Below, piece by piece: positions 1-12,446 of a stretch of DNA of 64,000 nt. Position 1 is the stretch's first letter. Every line of letters starts with the position of its first letter. Under the pieces are notes generated by a model. The model saw only the letters and a list, made by a program, of their open reading frames with translations. It made no database searches and was not told the origin of the DNA. The translations under genes were made by a program, and so were the position numbers. The stretch comes from Hydractinia symbiolongicarpus (Eukaryota; Cnidaria; Hydrozoa; Anthoathecata; Hydractiniidae): contig NC_079879.1 in assembly GCF_029227915.1 (NCBI RefSeq), positions 27,160,501 to 27,224,500 on the forward strand, in the 5' to 3' direction.

Positions 1-1347
1 AGATATACTATCAGATTTTATAATCAAAACACAACAGGTGTCCCATATCACCGGTATTCTTATGATGATAGCCAAAAAATAATGTTCAACAGCTGGCACA
101 TACCAAAGGAGTTTTCCTGGCCCAACAATCAAAAAAATGCTCCTATTTCTGTATGTTCAAAACAGGAATGTCCACCTTCATTTGAAAATAGAAAAGAACA
201 CTTTTTGTCACATGAGACATTATGGCAGAAAGAATACAGTTGGGTCTGCAGAAAATGCAAACCCGGGCATTTTAAAAGCAAAATCGGTAACCAGTCTTGT
301 ATAAAATGCAATGAACATTTAATTGCAAATGATCAGCAAACAGCTTGTATCGATCCATACCAAAATGAACATCTAAGCATTTTCGATATACCAGTACTTA
401 TTTCCGAAGTAGTGTCCTTAACAGGGCTTCTGTGGCAAGTATTTGTCATCACAGTTTTTGTTAAGTTTCGCAAGACGCCCTGCGTAAAATCTTCAAACTT
501 TGTCATGTCTATAACACAATTGATTACGTTTGCAGTATTTTTTCCTTTTTACAGCTACGTAACAATAGAAAAACCTTCCTTTCTAATATGCACAGTGAAG
601 CCGTGTGTTATTGGAATAATCTTGACGTTTGGGATATCTATCACACTTTCAAAAACACAAAAGCTTCTTTTTGCCTTTCAAGCAAAAACAAAATTGACCA
701 GGTCTGCATTAATTCTGACAAAGGCAACAGAAGTGTTGATACTTAGCCTATTGTTGCTAATTGATTGTGCAATTATTGCTGCTTCATACCTGCAGATCAA
801 AGTGGAAGTTCGAGAGCATCCCGACAATAATGTAATGAAAAGGTACTTCTATTGCAGTACCGACAACAATGTTTTGATCCACGCAGTTTTCTTGTTATGC
901 TTATCCATCACATGCAACGTACAAGGATTTCGCGCGAGAAAATTACCACAAAATTTCAACGAAACAAAGTTTATTCTATATGGCACATTCGTTTTCAGTT
1001 TGGTAATGGTGATGTTATTTCCGTTATATTATAGTCAACAAAACCCATTAACAAAAGCCGTTTTAAACCTAATCTTACCTTCCATTGGGATTCTGCTTCT
1101 GTCGATCATTTTATACGGTAACAAGGTGTTCATAATTTTGCTTCATCCGGAAAAAAATACAGCAAAGTCCTTTCGAAAGGGGGTTCTTGAAAATATGAGA
1201 AAAAGAGTTGAAAAAGAAACAAGACGAAGGGAAAAAAAAATCTTGAGAGAAAGCACGTCCAATCAAAGAACATCATCGGTTAAATCTCAAAGCTGTTTTG
1301 AGAAAGATGAAGAATCGATATCAAGAAAGATAAAAGAAAATAGCTAA
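1..1347 (+). CDS. Class C G-protein-coupled receptor (metabotropic glutamate-like), 3' part
   Basis: Reading is open from base 1 (at least 448 codons), so the coding region enters from outside the window; the first internal ATG is at 82 and is unlikely to be the true start. The first part matches the end of the Venus-flytrap ligand domain. A cysteine-rich NCD3G-type linker follows (CRKCKPGHF, then CIKC), then seven hydrophobic helices. The strongest family mark is FRARKLPQNFNETKF before helix 6, which corresponds to the conserved intracellular loop 3 of mGluR/CaSR-type receptors. The tail is short, lysine/arginine-rich and probably coiled. Such receptors sit in the plasma membrane and signal through G proteins after binding small ligands extracellularly. 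No frameshift or stop is seen, and the 7TM part appears to be a single exon. The ligand cannot be inferred because the binding domain lies outside the window. Confidence 0.88.
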   Translation, partial: RYTIRFYNQNTTGVPYHRYSYDDSQKIMFNSWHIPKEFSWPNNQKNAPISVCSKQECPPSFENRKEHFLSHETLWQKEYSWVCRKCKPGHFKSKIGNQSCIKCNEHLIANDQQTACIDPYQNEHLSIFDIPVLISEVVSLTGLLWQVFVITVFVKFRKTPCVKSSNFVMSITQLITFAVFFPFYSYVTIEKPSFLICTVKPCVIGIILTFGISITLSKTQKLLFAFQAKTKLTRSALILTKATEVLILSLLLLIDCAIIAASYLQIKVEVREHPDNNVMKRYFYCSTDNNVLIHAVFLLCLSITCNVQGFRARKLPQNFNETKFILYGTFVFSLVMVMLFPLYYSQQNPLTKAVLNLILPSIGILLLSIILYGNKVFIILLHPEKNTAKSFRKGVLENMRKRVEKETRRREKKILRESTSNQRTSSVKSQSCFEKDEESISRKIKENS

Positions 1348-1380
1348 GAAACAGTCGCAAACATAAATACGAAAGCTAAC

Positions 1381-1386
1381 AATAAA
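1381..1386 (+). promoter_or_regulatory. Polyadenylation signal of the class C receptor gene
   Basis: An AATAAA lies about 34 bases after the receptor stop codon. A second GAATAAAG occurs near 1467. Either could serve the transcript; the first would give a very short 3' UTR. Confidence 0.4.
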
Positions 1387-3022
1387 GTGAGAAAAGTAGA
1401 ATACACTATTTCATTGGCTGTAATTACTTAAATAATTGCACATTTCAGAAAAAGTGCTTCTTAGTTGAATAAAGCCTCCGGTTTAAATAGGTGAGGCCAT
1501 TACGTAGCTCAGTTCTTGAGATTGCTTTGCGTGATAAAGGTTTAAGCAGAACGAAAGATAAAAATTATTATTTAAGACACATTATTTTTCATAAGCAACC
1601 AATACAAGTATGTTCTAAGGTTAAAAGAGATGTATTTGTATGTTTACTAAATTTGTTTGTTGTATATATAAACTGGGAAAATACATTCTGGCTAAGGGAA
1701 TAAAAATTTTTTTTTTTCAAATACCTTAAATACCGAGAGGCGAATTGCGCTGCGGCACGGCTACTGAATAAAAGTTTACGAGAAGTGTTGATTTTAAAGA
1801 CCAGACTGATTGGCTTGCTCGCCTGCTCCATAAACTACAACTATAAACCATGCATCATTTTGTTTACATTTTTGTGAGTGCTGAGTTATTTAAAATTGAG
1901 TATTTTTACGCATTTGTCAAACGGGTGGCTAAATTAAAAAACAATGGGACATATTTCTCTCTTTATTATGATGGTCACGGGGTCAATGTACACAAAGTGA
2001 TTTAATAAGAAAAAGTTGAAGATCAAAATGGCAAAAATGTTGAACAACATGTATATTATTTTGTACTATTAACTTGCCAATAAAATAGCGATTAAAGATA
2101 AAGAAAGTAAAAAAACAAGGAAGAAAGAGCCATCATATTCCACGTTCGATTTGTTATTGAAGGTTTCCGGTCTGTATATTTATTCAAATTTGGCGCCATC
2201 CCATGATAACTAACTTTATCGTTCGAAGTTGGTAGTATGTTGTTGAAAAGGGACTCAAAACATGAAAAATTATTGTTGTTGGTTATGACAGATATTTCTT
2301 TAGTTCAAAGAAGTTTAAACAAAGGTTATAAAATGCTGTTACTACTATAGTACGTAAAATATTCTTGGTTATCTCAAGTGAAAGATGAAATAATACCACA
2401 AATAAAACGTAATTTCTCTGAAACCTAAATGACGCCTTAGGTATTTCTGACATCATATTACGTACCCAGGGGACAAACAAAGAATCTTTCTTTATGACAC
2501 TGTTGGAGGTGTATTATTGCGCTGAAGTATTCCGACAAAACTGTTCTAGAAGAATTGATCGTCGAATTGCGCACGGGCATATCATCCTCTTACATGATGT
2601 TATGAGAACTCGCAGTTTCCAAACATTACACAAAAATGTACAGTAGAAAATAACCGTAATAACATGTGTAGCAACAGAAAAGGTAAAACTTCAGAAAATA
2701 ATTTGCGGATACAATAGTAGCTAGCTGATAAAAAAAATCTAGGTGTATATAAAAATCTAATTTCTAGAAAAACTCTTTGCAAGTCTAAGAAATTATCTGT
2801 TTGGTGCATGATAACTGCAAAAACATTAAGTAATTCTTTTACATTAGCGCAATAATACGAAAAAACACTCTACCAATATTTCTTATAACTTCTTAAATCT
2901 AACGGCAAACGTCAATCTTCACTTATAACTGTGTAATATACTAACTTTGGATTGTCGTGCATTTTTCTGGAAGGAAGGAAATAAAAAAGACATTGAAATT
3001 TCCCGCCATTGCTGTTATCGAA
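1387..3022. other. Intergenic stretch without a supported gene
   Basis: AT-rich sequence between the convergent receptor and membrane-protein genes. Only short, stop-interrupted frames are present, and no RNA gene, terminal inverted repeat or tandem array was recognised. Confidence 0.5.
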
Positions 3023-6000
3023 TTAACTTTGCTGTGTGATAATTTGAGACTGCGGTGGCATCTGCACCTCTCCAGAAACATAAAAAACAGTGCTAGTATC
3101 CTCAGTTATGGGTGCTGGCTGTTGAACATTGTTCGAAGAACGCGACCGATGGCAGCAACAACAAAAGACAATCGAAGCAACCCAAACAACGAAACTTCCA
3201 ACGAGAACAAATATTTTCTCCAACAAACTCATTGAATTCCACCATGCTTCAAGATCTAAAAAAAAGAAGATAAAATATATAAAAAGTAGTATCTTTCTTA
3301 TCACGAGTGATCACGATATTTTTTGCGTGATAAAATTTGGTTTAGAAGGTAACACGGATTTCCCTTATACTAAATAGGTGTCAAATGTGTAGCATAATCT
3401 GTTCCTATTGTTCACAAATTATTGAAGAAATTAGTTTGGTTGATGATAAGCATCACATAGGTAAGTATGGGACGAATGTAATAAATATTTAAAAATGCTA
3501 TTTAAATTATCTTTTCTCTATATTTTATAATAGTAGTCAAACATTAGACACACCTCTGCTATGCGAGATACATGTGTTTTTTATAACAGAATATATTTTT
3601 AATAGAGTTTGAAATTAACTATTTACCGTTGCAGTCAACAGGTACGCTCCTCTGTAGAATCTTAACAGAAGTCGGAACAAAAAAAAGTCCAAGTCCTTTT
3701 AGCTTCAATGTTATCTAAAACACAAAAATAAGTATTTCACGCAAATCATAGGCTGTTTTAGACTCTTTATATTTGGTATAGATAATGCTTTGTTAAAAAG
3801 GTGTGACATTTCGAAAACTTGCTTGACTGCATCTTATCTGAAAATGTAAACAAAACATTTAAAGTCATTTTTTTTAAATTGTTATTTAGAAGACACCAAA
3901 GTAGAGAAATACATGAACGATTTTGGTACGTTTGAGTTCTTTACGGATTTTAACAGTGTAACTCAGCAGTTAGCACAAAAGGCGTAATAAAAAGCTCAAC
4001 AGTTGTGGCCATTTTGTTTAAGCCTTTCATGCCATATTTATATCTGCCAAGTTAGTTACCTGACCTTCAGTGGTCAGACACGTAATAATTTGGACTACGT
4101 GGATAGTACTTTCACCCTTAAAATATATCAACAAGTGTGTTGACAAGATGTGCAACATTATGAGTAATATATTTAATTTCTAGCAACACGATTCTCTACT
4201 TGTAGCTAACTATAAGTTTTTTAAGCCGGATAAATGAATTCACAAAGCTAATTATTTTGGATTTTAAGCCTAATCGCCCAAATAACATGATGGCATATTT
4301 ATATATTTTACAAAGATACTAACAGCATACTTGAGCTTTCAATCGCAGTATCACATGGTATGTAAAATGTGTAAAACTTCTATCTTAGAGGAAACCATCT
4401 ATTATCATTGACGTCGTCATTTTACTGACTGGCAATCTTGGTAAAAATTATCCAATAAATTTCTAGTAACACCAAATTGTATTGATTGTGACGGTAATTA
4501 TTGAAAATAGACCACAAAAGGTATTCTGTCTTGTTGTCCTTTTTTCCTATATTTCATGTCTTTAAATTCTGGGTGTTTCTATTGTATTAAAATTTTTATA
4601 ATGGCACGATTTTGTTCTTAGTTTAAAATGGGTCTGAGTGATTGTTGTTTATTAAAAAAAATTTGAATATTTTAAAGTTTATAAGCATTACTGGCGATTC
4701 GATTTATTAGGTTTGTGGTTAACAAGGAAATAAGTATAAATTTCAATGTATTGGTTTGAGGCCGATACTGGCTTAAACTGTTATCTTAAGATACTATTTC
4801 CAGATATAACACAGTCCTAAAGAAATCAAGAAAGTGCAATCTGTAATTTTAAGAACGACTGTTAAAACATTGTTGGTGTCAACGAAACCGGTTTTCAAAG
4901 ATTTACATCATTTTTAAAACTTGGTTTACACTTGTGGCATGAGCAACATACGCATACGTCGTACGTAAGTACGTGAAATGAGAAGCATAGACATAATGCA
5001 TTCCTACTTATGGTATAAACATAAAATTTAGCAAAAGATAGTGAGAGAGCTTTTGCTGCCTATGTTATCATGGCCACAAATTAAATTAATTAATAACCAT
5101 TTTTAAGTCTTCAAACTTGTCTTTTCTTGATCAGCCACATATTGCAAATCTAAGATAAGCTGTAAGACCTCTGCATTGCAAAAAAAATATCTTTGTCTTC
5201 TTTTTGCGTGTTACATCTGTATTAAGGCGCTATTCGCATAAATTGTCATAATAAACTTGTCATCATCCAGTGAAAAAATTGCACCTACACATTTTGGTTT
5301 ACACACAGAAAGTGGGTTTTATAATATAGATATAAAAACATAAATTATACTATTTGCGCGTTGAATGTAAAAATGTGAAACTCATAGATAGAGGTCGGTT
5401 TTTATGGAAGTTTTATACTTAATCCTATTAATTTCTATTTTTTTAATTCGCACTTATTGCACCAATAATTGTTCGTTAATTTGTTCCATTTTAAGAAAGT
5501 TAAAACAACACTGTATATATCAATTTCTATTAAAGCAAAAATTATGTAAGAATTCATACCGAAAGTTTTAGGTAATCGTTATCCTTAGTCATGTCTATCA
5601 CAATGTACCATCCTGCATTAAATATGGTTAAGTTAGGCACTGGGATGGATACAGAAGCATCAAAATCTCCTTTAAATGTCACCCCAGCCACTTTCATCTC
5701 CAAAGCAATGGTGGGCTTATCTTTACATGGTTCTACTTCTACTTTCAAACTTACATCCTTTCCAGAAATTTCATCAGAGCATTGAATAGTCAAACCACCT
5801 TCACTTGTGGTGCAAGATGCTGAAACATGTAGCATAAAAACAGTCATATTTGTTAGAATATCCTGGAAAATGTTATGTTCAATAGAACACGAACATAATT
5901 CCCTTTATTCAAGAACTATGAAAAAAACATATCTTTAAAAAGCAAATTAACAAGAAGGTAATTTTGTGCAGGCTAAAAAAAATCACAGGCTAAAAAAATC

Positions 6001-6076
6001 ATCTACCTGCAATTTCACGTACAATAACAGCAAGAAGAAAAAAGGAGAAAAAACGTTCCCTTAAATTACCAGACAT
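3023..6076 (-). CDS. Small type I membrane protein, four exons, unrecognised family
   Basis: Four exons fit by splice signals and phase: 6076-6007, 5819-5560, 3714-3627 and 3255-3023 (216 codons plus stop). Exon 1 is a signal peptide starting MSGNLRERFFSFFLLAV and ends in phase 1 at CAG/GTAGAT. Exon 2 follows a TTTCAG acceptor and encodes a cysteine-containing ectodomain (ASCTTSEGG, VEPCKDK). Exon 3 has a TTTTAG acceptor; it enters in phase 0 and leaves in phase 1. Exon 4 follows a strong pyrimidine tract and holds the membrane helix (FVLVGSFVVWVASIVF), a CCCC palmitoylation-like cluster and a short Ser/Pro/Gln-rich tail. All three phase junctions agree, which is hard to get by chance. The product would be a surface protein with one small extracellular domain. 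I do not recognise the ectodomain and assign no function. Confidence 0.72.
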
Positions 6077-9000
6077 TTTTTAAAGCTTAAATCCATTTCA
6101 GAGGCGTCGGAATATAATCATCATAATATTTTTCTAAGGTTTCTTAAATTATTAAAAAGAAGTTATTCATTATAAAAAAAAAAATATTAAATAAAACATG
6201 ACAACAATAATATTAACAATGTAAAATTTATGTTCATAAAACATAGATTAGTTCTAAGAAATCAATTATCAAATACCTTATTCCAGCTATCATTGTCATG
6301 TAGCTATTTTCGTCGAACCTCATTCCAAGGACATGGAAAATAGAACATGATATGTGAAATAGCATTAGTGTTAATTTGTTAAAATGAATTAAAGGAAACC
6401 AACCGTGACACACTCATCATGCACTCAACATTAACTTTTGAGCTAACTAAATATCTAAAAAACACAGCCATTATATTCTCATTTATATTACTCTTTGAGT
6501 AAATAACGCGTGTGAATTTGAATATTTCGTATATTATCTCCAGGTCACAATTTTGGTCAAAGGAGATAGTAAAAACAAGAACCCAGTCAAATGAATTACA
6601 TATATTGGCAAAAAAGGTCAAGGCTAGAATACATGTCCTTTGAAATGCTGCTTCCTCATTCAATACTTACATGACAGGAACATTCAAATTTACGCGATTT
6701 AAAACAGTTTAACCCCCTTAGGCTAGACTTTTGGTGGCTTCTGGTAAAGTGGGCTAAGGAAGGGGGAAGGGGGTTGCTCACAGATTGAAACAGACGGACA
6801 TTCAGTCTACACACGGGCGAACTTTATTTACGTTTTAGCAAGGTTTTAAAAAAAATTAAATAAATATAGCATATTATATTGACATGTTACTGCATCTTTT
6901 TTCAAAATAGACACCCTAGGCTAACCTTGTTATTAGGGTAGGTAAAAAATGTACTTTTTCAGAGAAAGAAGGCTCCAACTTCCTGCACTTAGTATCAACC
7001 ATACATTATTCGGTAATAAACAGATTCCTCTTTGAAATGGAAAACTTATTATTAATGCTAAACCTTGAATGAATGAAAAATAAGTTTAAAATGGTCAATC
7101 AATGCATCTATAACAAATTAAAATGACATTCGTGTATCTACCATTTTCAGTTAAGCAGGATTGTGATCGTTTGGTTTTGAGAGACAATTTCGACCTTGAC
7201 TCAACTTTTAACATAAAGTAGTAACTTTTAACATCTTTCATGTCAAACAACTACACGAAAAATGATGGGAATATGACGAGATCCAGCGATGCTTAAATAT
7301 TAAAGATCAAAATACACCAAAAAGCATTCTGAGCAAAAAATTTGGAAGGATTTGTATATTACGAAAAATTTGGTCACATTTTGTCTTTACAAAAAGAAAC
7401 AAGGAGCCTCAAGGCTTGAAGTTTTCCGCCTTGTCAAGAGAAACTTTCCACAGAGCAAAACGTATAATGGTCGACCCAAGGCTGAGATTTCCAATTTAAA
7501 AACAGGATAAATGATTGAATAATTGCGCAAAACTATGTGACTTAACCGCTTTTTGAGGCTTTTTGACTATTCCATTTCTTGAGTAGTTTTAGTTGTAAGA
7601 ACAATGATTTGAGTCTGGGATTCATGTCAAGGTTCATGTTCTTATAACATTGTTCTTATATAAAAAAGGGGTTAAAGTAACCTGGTCTGAAAAGTATTAA
7701 ATATGGGCGACAAATAACGCAATTTAGATATACTTCAATTTAATTACACCTGAATAAATAACAAAAATATGCAGATTTACACACAGTTATAAAAAGTATA
7801 AAAACTTGGGATCTACCTAGAAAGTTCTAAAAATTTTCATGATACAAATTCTGTAAAATCATAGAAGAACCATAGACGTCTAGTTTCCCTTAAAAATAAT
7901 GTGAAGTAAATACTATTAACCAAAATAAGACTATAATAAATTATATAAATATATATTAGTTTTAGTGATTCATTTTTCACAAATTAATGTTTGCAGTATA
8001 CTCTGTCAACATTTTTTTGGAAATGCTGATAATGGCTGTGTTAGATTATGGCTGACCTAAAAAAGAAAGAAAAATACTAAAAAAACATATATGAAGAACT
8101 CAAAATAATCTTAGCACATTATTGTGATATTGTTCTGTGCCCTATATATTTAAAGATGACAGGTATAAATGCAAGATAAAATAAAATATTTCACTATTTT
8201 ATGAAGTTTTGATAAAAAAATCAGGTGATACTGTGAAACGCCAAGTATTTGTGATGTCTGTCTTTCCAAAAAGAATACCTGCGTGTTCAAAGACAAATTT
8301 TGGAAGTTTTATAAATATTTAATTTTTTTGAAAGTTCAGAAACGTGCCTAAAAGCATCCCTAAAATGTTATATTCAACAGTGACCAAGAATACCATATTT
8401 ACTCTAGTCTATTATTACTTCACCACTGGATTAGTGTTTTAACCTACAAATAAGGTGGGTTTAGCAGGAATCCTATATTGCAGGATATATAGGCCGGATA
8501 TGTTGAATTATTTTTGGGTAAAAAACCTGAGTGTAGTATTATTTTTGTGCAATGTGCAATATTAATTTTTGGGTGCCTAAAGTTCAATTATTTCAGCAGA
8601 GGCAAAATCAGTATTTTGTCTAACATAGTATTCAGAAGTTAGGGCATTTACAAATGAGCAACATAGAACCCAATAACTTTGATCCTAAAGAAATCAAAGT
8701 ATGAAGAAATAAAAAAAATTTTAATTGTTGCGGCTAGCTGAAATGGAAAATTTTGCGGAATAATTTTTCAGAACCGATGTTTGACTGGTTTCTAAAATTT
8801 CTGTGGAACATTTTTACAGATTTGGCCCAAAGTTCTGCAAAAAAAAGTTCCACAAAAATTTCTTCCACAGATAGTGTATGCTAATTTTGAAAATATTTTT
8901 TACAATCCATGGCAAAAAAAGGCAGGATTACTTGAAAAACAGGGAAACTGGATAATAGAGTAAATATGTACAGTATACTTGATGCTTTTTTAAAGCTACA

Positions 9001-9788
9001 TTCACATGTTTTTGTGCACGTCAGGGAGAATTTTTATTCATAACCTCATTTATGTAAGTTACGACACAATTACATACAACTTAAGCTCGTATGTCAGGTT
9101 TTTTATGGAGCAAATTGTTTTGCTTGTTACACAATGTAACACAATGTAGTCCATAGGCCAAAATATATAAGAAAAAATGTTCGATTTAGGATTCAAATTT
9201 ATAAAAATGTTTTTTGAATATTTGTGTACAAAACAAAATAGCAATTAATAAAGGACTTGTTATCTTAGTACAAAAGTATACAGCCCTTTTCATAAAGTTC
9301 ATAAAGAATATTATCAGAAAAATTCACTGTAGATTTGCCTGTCAAAGTTTGTAATTCTGATCTGCTACTGATGCTGCATTTTAACGATAGTCGTGTTAAA
9401 TATAAGACAACACTTATTTTGCGTTTTTTATGTGAAACTTTATATGCAATACAGTCTGTAGCTAGCTAGCTACATGACATGCAAATGTAGCTTAAATCGG
9501 TCAAACTTTCCTGAAAACTACTGCACCTTTTAGGCTATTAATCATCAGTTTTGGTTCCCAAACTGTTAAGTCAGGTAATGGGTTTGATCCCTAACTACGT
9601 ATAAGGAAGGTCATTTTATAGTTGGACAGAAATGCTAGGGAAATGCGTAGCTTAAATAAGAGCTTTATGCACTCTGAAGAATCGCAAATGTAAATCACTT
9701 TAACATAGCTAAGTAACAAACTAGCTAGAACATACAGCATTTTTTACCTGAGAAGTCTCATCGACCAAACATCCTGTTTTGCAAAACA
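6077..9788. other. Long stretch without a supported gene
   Basis: AT-rich DNA upstream of the small membrane-protein gene; its promoter should lie in the first few hundred bases, but no distinct site stands out. Around 8730-8880 there are several TTCCGCA/TTCCACA-type words close together, probably an old repeat. No coding frame has domain-like composition and no RNA gene was recognised. Confidence 0.45.
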
Positions 9789-10208
9789 TTGATTTGGAGT
9801 TTCAAACATATCAAGAGGAACGGTAACCGATTGTTTTGGGCAAGAAACTTTGGCCTGTGGGACCTGAAACTCGAAGAACTTCGAGACAAAGCATCACAGG
9901 AAGCCACGATATCAGGTTCTGACAATCTGAGACCCTATTGGCTAAAAAATCAAATAACGCATTTCTATTGGCTTTTAAGAAATTAAACAACTTTCAGGCC
10001 CAGGGTAAAATACTTTAATCTGGACACCGCGCGTTCAGGCTATAGGTGGTCCCTATCTCTCTATCTTCCAAGGCGATTTTAAAGATTCCGCCTTACGCGG
10101 CGGAAATCAATTATATTTATCAAATAGTTAACAGTGAACTCAGAACAACATTCTAATATCAAACTGTAACAGGAAGGAAAATATACGAAAATATACGGAA
10201 ATAGTGCT

Positions 10209-10676
10209 TTGTTTCGTGTTCTTGGATTGATCACAAAGTTGACTTACATTCTAAACAACCATGTTACTGGAGAAACATTGAATAGCTGGCTTAAAGGTAA
10301 TTCATTTACATATCCTCCTTCTCATAATGTAAATGTATGTTCAACTAGGAATCTTGATAAAGCAAAGGAGGACTATTTTGCTGCATTCAATTTAAATGAT
10401 ACTACAGAAGAAATATTCACTAGCACAAAATTAACCCCATCTCATCAAAAAAGTGTTTTTCAAGTTATATCCACAGCACAGTTGAATCTACACAAACCAG
10501 AAACTCAATTGGTTAGTTTATTTTTTTATGGTGACCCTAACCCTAACGAAATTTTGAGTCATTTTTTCAACTGTCTTAAAAGCGCTGTACATCGCTCTAC
10601 ATCTTTGTCAAGTGGAGACTGTCACTGTGTACGCAGACCTTACAAGGTTTTTGAACCCAACGCTGTTTGAACCTGT
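10209..10676 (+). CDS. Unrecognised open frame, possible exon or element relic
   Basis: A 153-codon open frame with fairly ordinary amino-acid composition (for example LTPSHQKSVFQVISTAQLNL). It lies just upstream of the THAP relic on the same strand and may belong to the same decayed gene. No motif is recognised and no convincing start context or splice sites were found. It could be a chance frame. Confidence 0.25.
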
Positions 10677-10944
10677 CAGACCACACATTTGTGAAGGACA
10701 ATGCATTTCAACTTATTAAGTTACTTAAAGGAATGGTTCACTAGAAAATTCAACTCATTAAAAATGTGATATTTTGAAAGAGCATATCAGATTTAGTCAT
10801 GCGTGTATATTTTTTTATGAAATTCTTATTATTCATCAAGTTACTTCCCTTTAAAAATGTTTCGTAGTGAAAGTAGATTCGTAGTAGTTTTGTTTGTGTA
10901 TGTGTGGAACTATCAAAGTTCTTTCTAAAATATCTACATTCTTT

Positions 10945-11800
10945 TCAAAATTGTGCTACTGTGAACTGTGGAAATTCATCTTTTAAAAAAGAAAAAAGTA
11001 CAGTGAGCTTCTTTCGATTACACAAGAATAAGGAGGTTAGAAAGAATAGCTGATATACTTGAAAAGGGAAAACCTCCCCAAAGATGTACAAGTGTGTCAT
11101 ACACATTTTAAGGAACACTGTTCAAACGTGATCTGGAAGTAATTTTAAATTATTATTTTTCTTCCTGTTCTGCACTGAGGCTAATTATTCAAATCATTCA
11201 TATTTATCTGTTTGTACAAATTATTTCTTTTTTTTTTACATCGAACTTCTAAACAAACAACTTCGTAGAATAACATTGTTTCCACACAACAAAGAGAAGC
11301 AACCATTAAAACGCCGGCCAAGTGTTACCCGCGATGCATATTCAACCAAAAAAAGGTAAAACCAGAATCTGACACATTCAAAGCACTACAAGATATCATT
11401 CTTAACGCAAGGACTTTAAATTGTCTCAAACATTTGACAAAGTTTTCCCATACTGGGAGTTTGGAAATATATCATGCATTGCATAATAAATGGATCCGAA
11501 GAGCCAGCATTTTTCTTATTTGGGAATGATTACAAGAAGTCAGTTAGCAGCTCGTGATTTTAATTCCGGTAATGATTTGAAACAGGCAAAAACAAACAAA
11601 GGCCTATCAAAGAAAAAAAGTCTGATGACTATTTACATCTGATGATCAATAGAACTATTGATTTAGTCCGAGACAAGGAATCTTTGGAATTACCGAGCTT
11701 GCCGAAAAAAATTCCAAAGAATATAGCCCCAATCCCAAAACTAGACAAGATAAAAGTTATTGCGAATCAAAGAACAAGATTTTGTTAGCTTATTCGATCT
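10945..11800 (+). pseudogene. THAP-domain gene relic
   Basis: Around 10951-11040 the + strand reads NCATVNCGNSS followed by STVSFFRLHKNKE. After a shift of frame it reads KDVQVCHTHFKEHC near 11075-11121. Together these give the C2CH zinc pattern and the F-x-x-P/HF surroundings of a THAP DNA-binding domain. The two halves are in different frames, so the domain is broken. Later fragments (KQPLKRRPSVTRDAYSTKK near 11298-11355 and a lysine/proline-rich stretch near 11670-11790) could be further exons. THAP domains occur in P-element-like transposases and in host regulators; which this was cannot be decided here. Confidence 0.5.
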
Positions 11801-11855
11801 TTTTTTTTTTTGCTTTTACTCTGTACATAGATTATTATGTTATATATTGTTAGTC

Positions 11856-12446
11856 TCATTCTCCTTCGCTAAACAAAGTATATTGTCCATCAAACTCTGA
11901 ATATTGCTTTCTTATTGTCCATATAAAACAGGATGGTATAACCCGTCCATTTCCATTTTGCAATGGGTCACCTCTAGTTTCATGAAGCGCGACTAAAACA
12001 TTTTTTAACACTGACTTTTCAAGACAAAGAACTTTAAACTCACTAGAACGAGTAATACAAAGATTGTCTTCAAATTTGTTCTCGCTAAACAATCAATTTC
12101 CCTTATTTCGTGCTTACACTGACCACCATTCCTTGTGTCCAGCTCTCAATTGTGGCTCCCCTCCATCATCGTTTTCGTCACTCATGTCACTTTCATCGAC
12201 TTCTTCTTAGCTGCTGGATGGTTCGCCCTCTTTTTCCGGTTCGTACAAATAAGGGTGAAGGTTTCCCATAAGTTCTGCAACATCAACTTCTTCTGGACGG
12301 TTTTCTTGTTCTTCACAGTATGTTCCGTTTTCTTCATCATATGATTCTGTTTTATCATCAATGTACGATTCGATATCGTAAACAATTAAAATTAAAATTA
12401 AAAAAAAGATATATATTTTTTTAGTGAACCGTCCCTTTAAGACCAA
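11856..12446 (-). pseudogene. P2X7-type intracellular-domain gene relic
   Basis: The - strand first reads an acidic segment ending in AELMGNLHPYLYEPEKE. After stops and a gap it reads CITRSSEFKVLCLEKSVLKN. This resembles the cysteine-rich cytoplasmic (ballast) domain of P2X7 receptors. That domain also occurs alone, in many copies, in cnidarians and other invertebrates. The central WCxCGxC part expected between the two pieces is missing or scrambled, and in-frame stops occur near 12205 and 12090. I treat it as a decayed copy; splicing around the damage cannot be fully excluded. Confidence 0.42.

Noticed and set aside
6379-6663. 94-codon - strand frame upstream of the small membrane-protein gene.
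   Set aside because: No motif and no in-phase splice link to the signal-peptide exon.
12135-12385. Hydrophobic + strand frame (SIIVFVTHVTFIDFFLAAGW) resembling membrane helices.
   Set aside because: It is the complement of the acidic P2X7-type relic on the - strand; antisense of Asp/Glu-rich sequence reads as hydrophobic.
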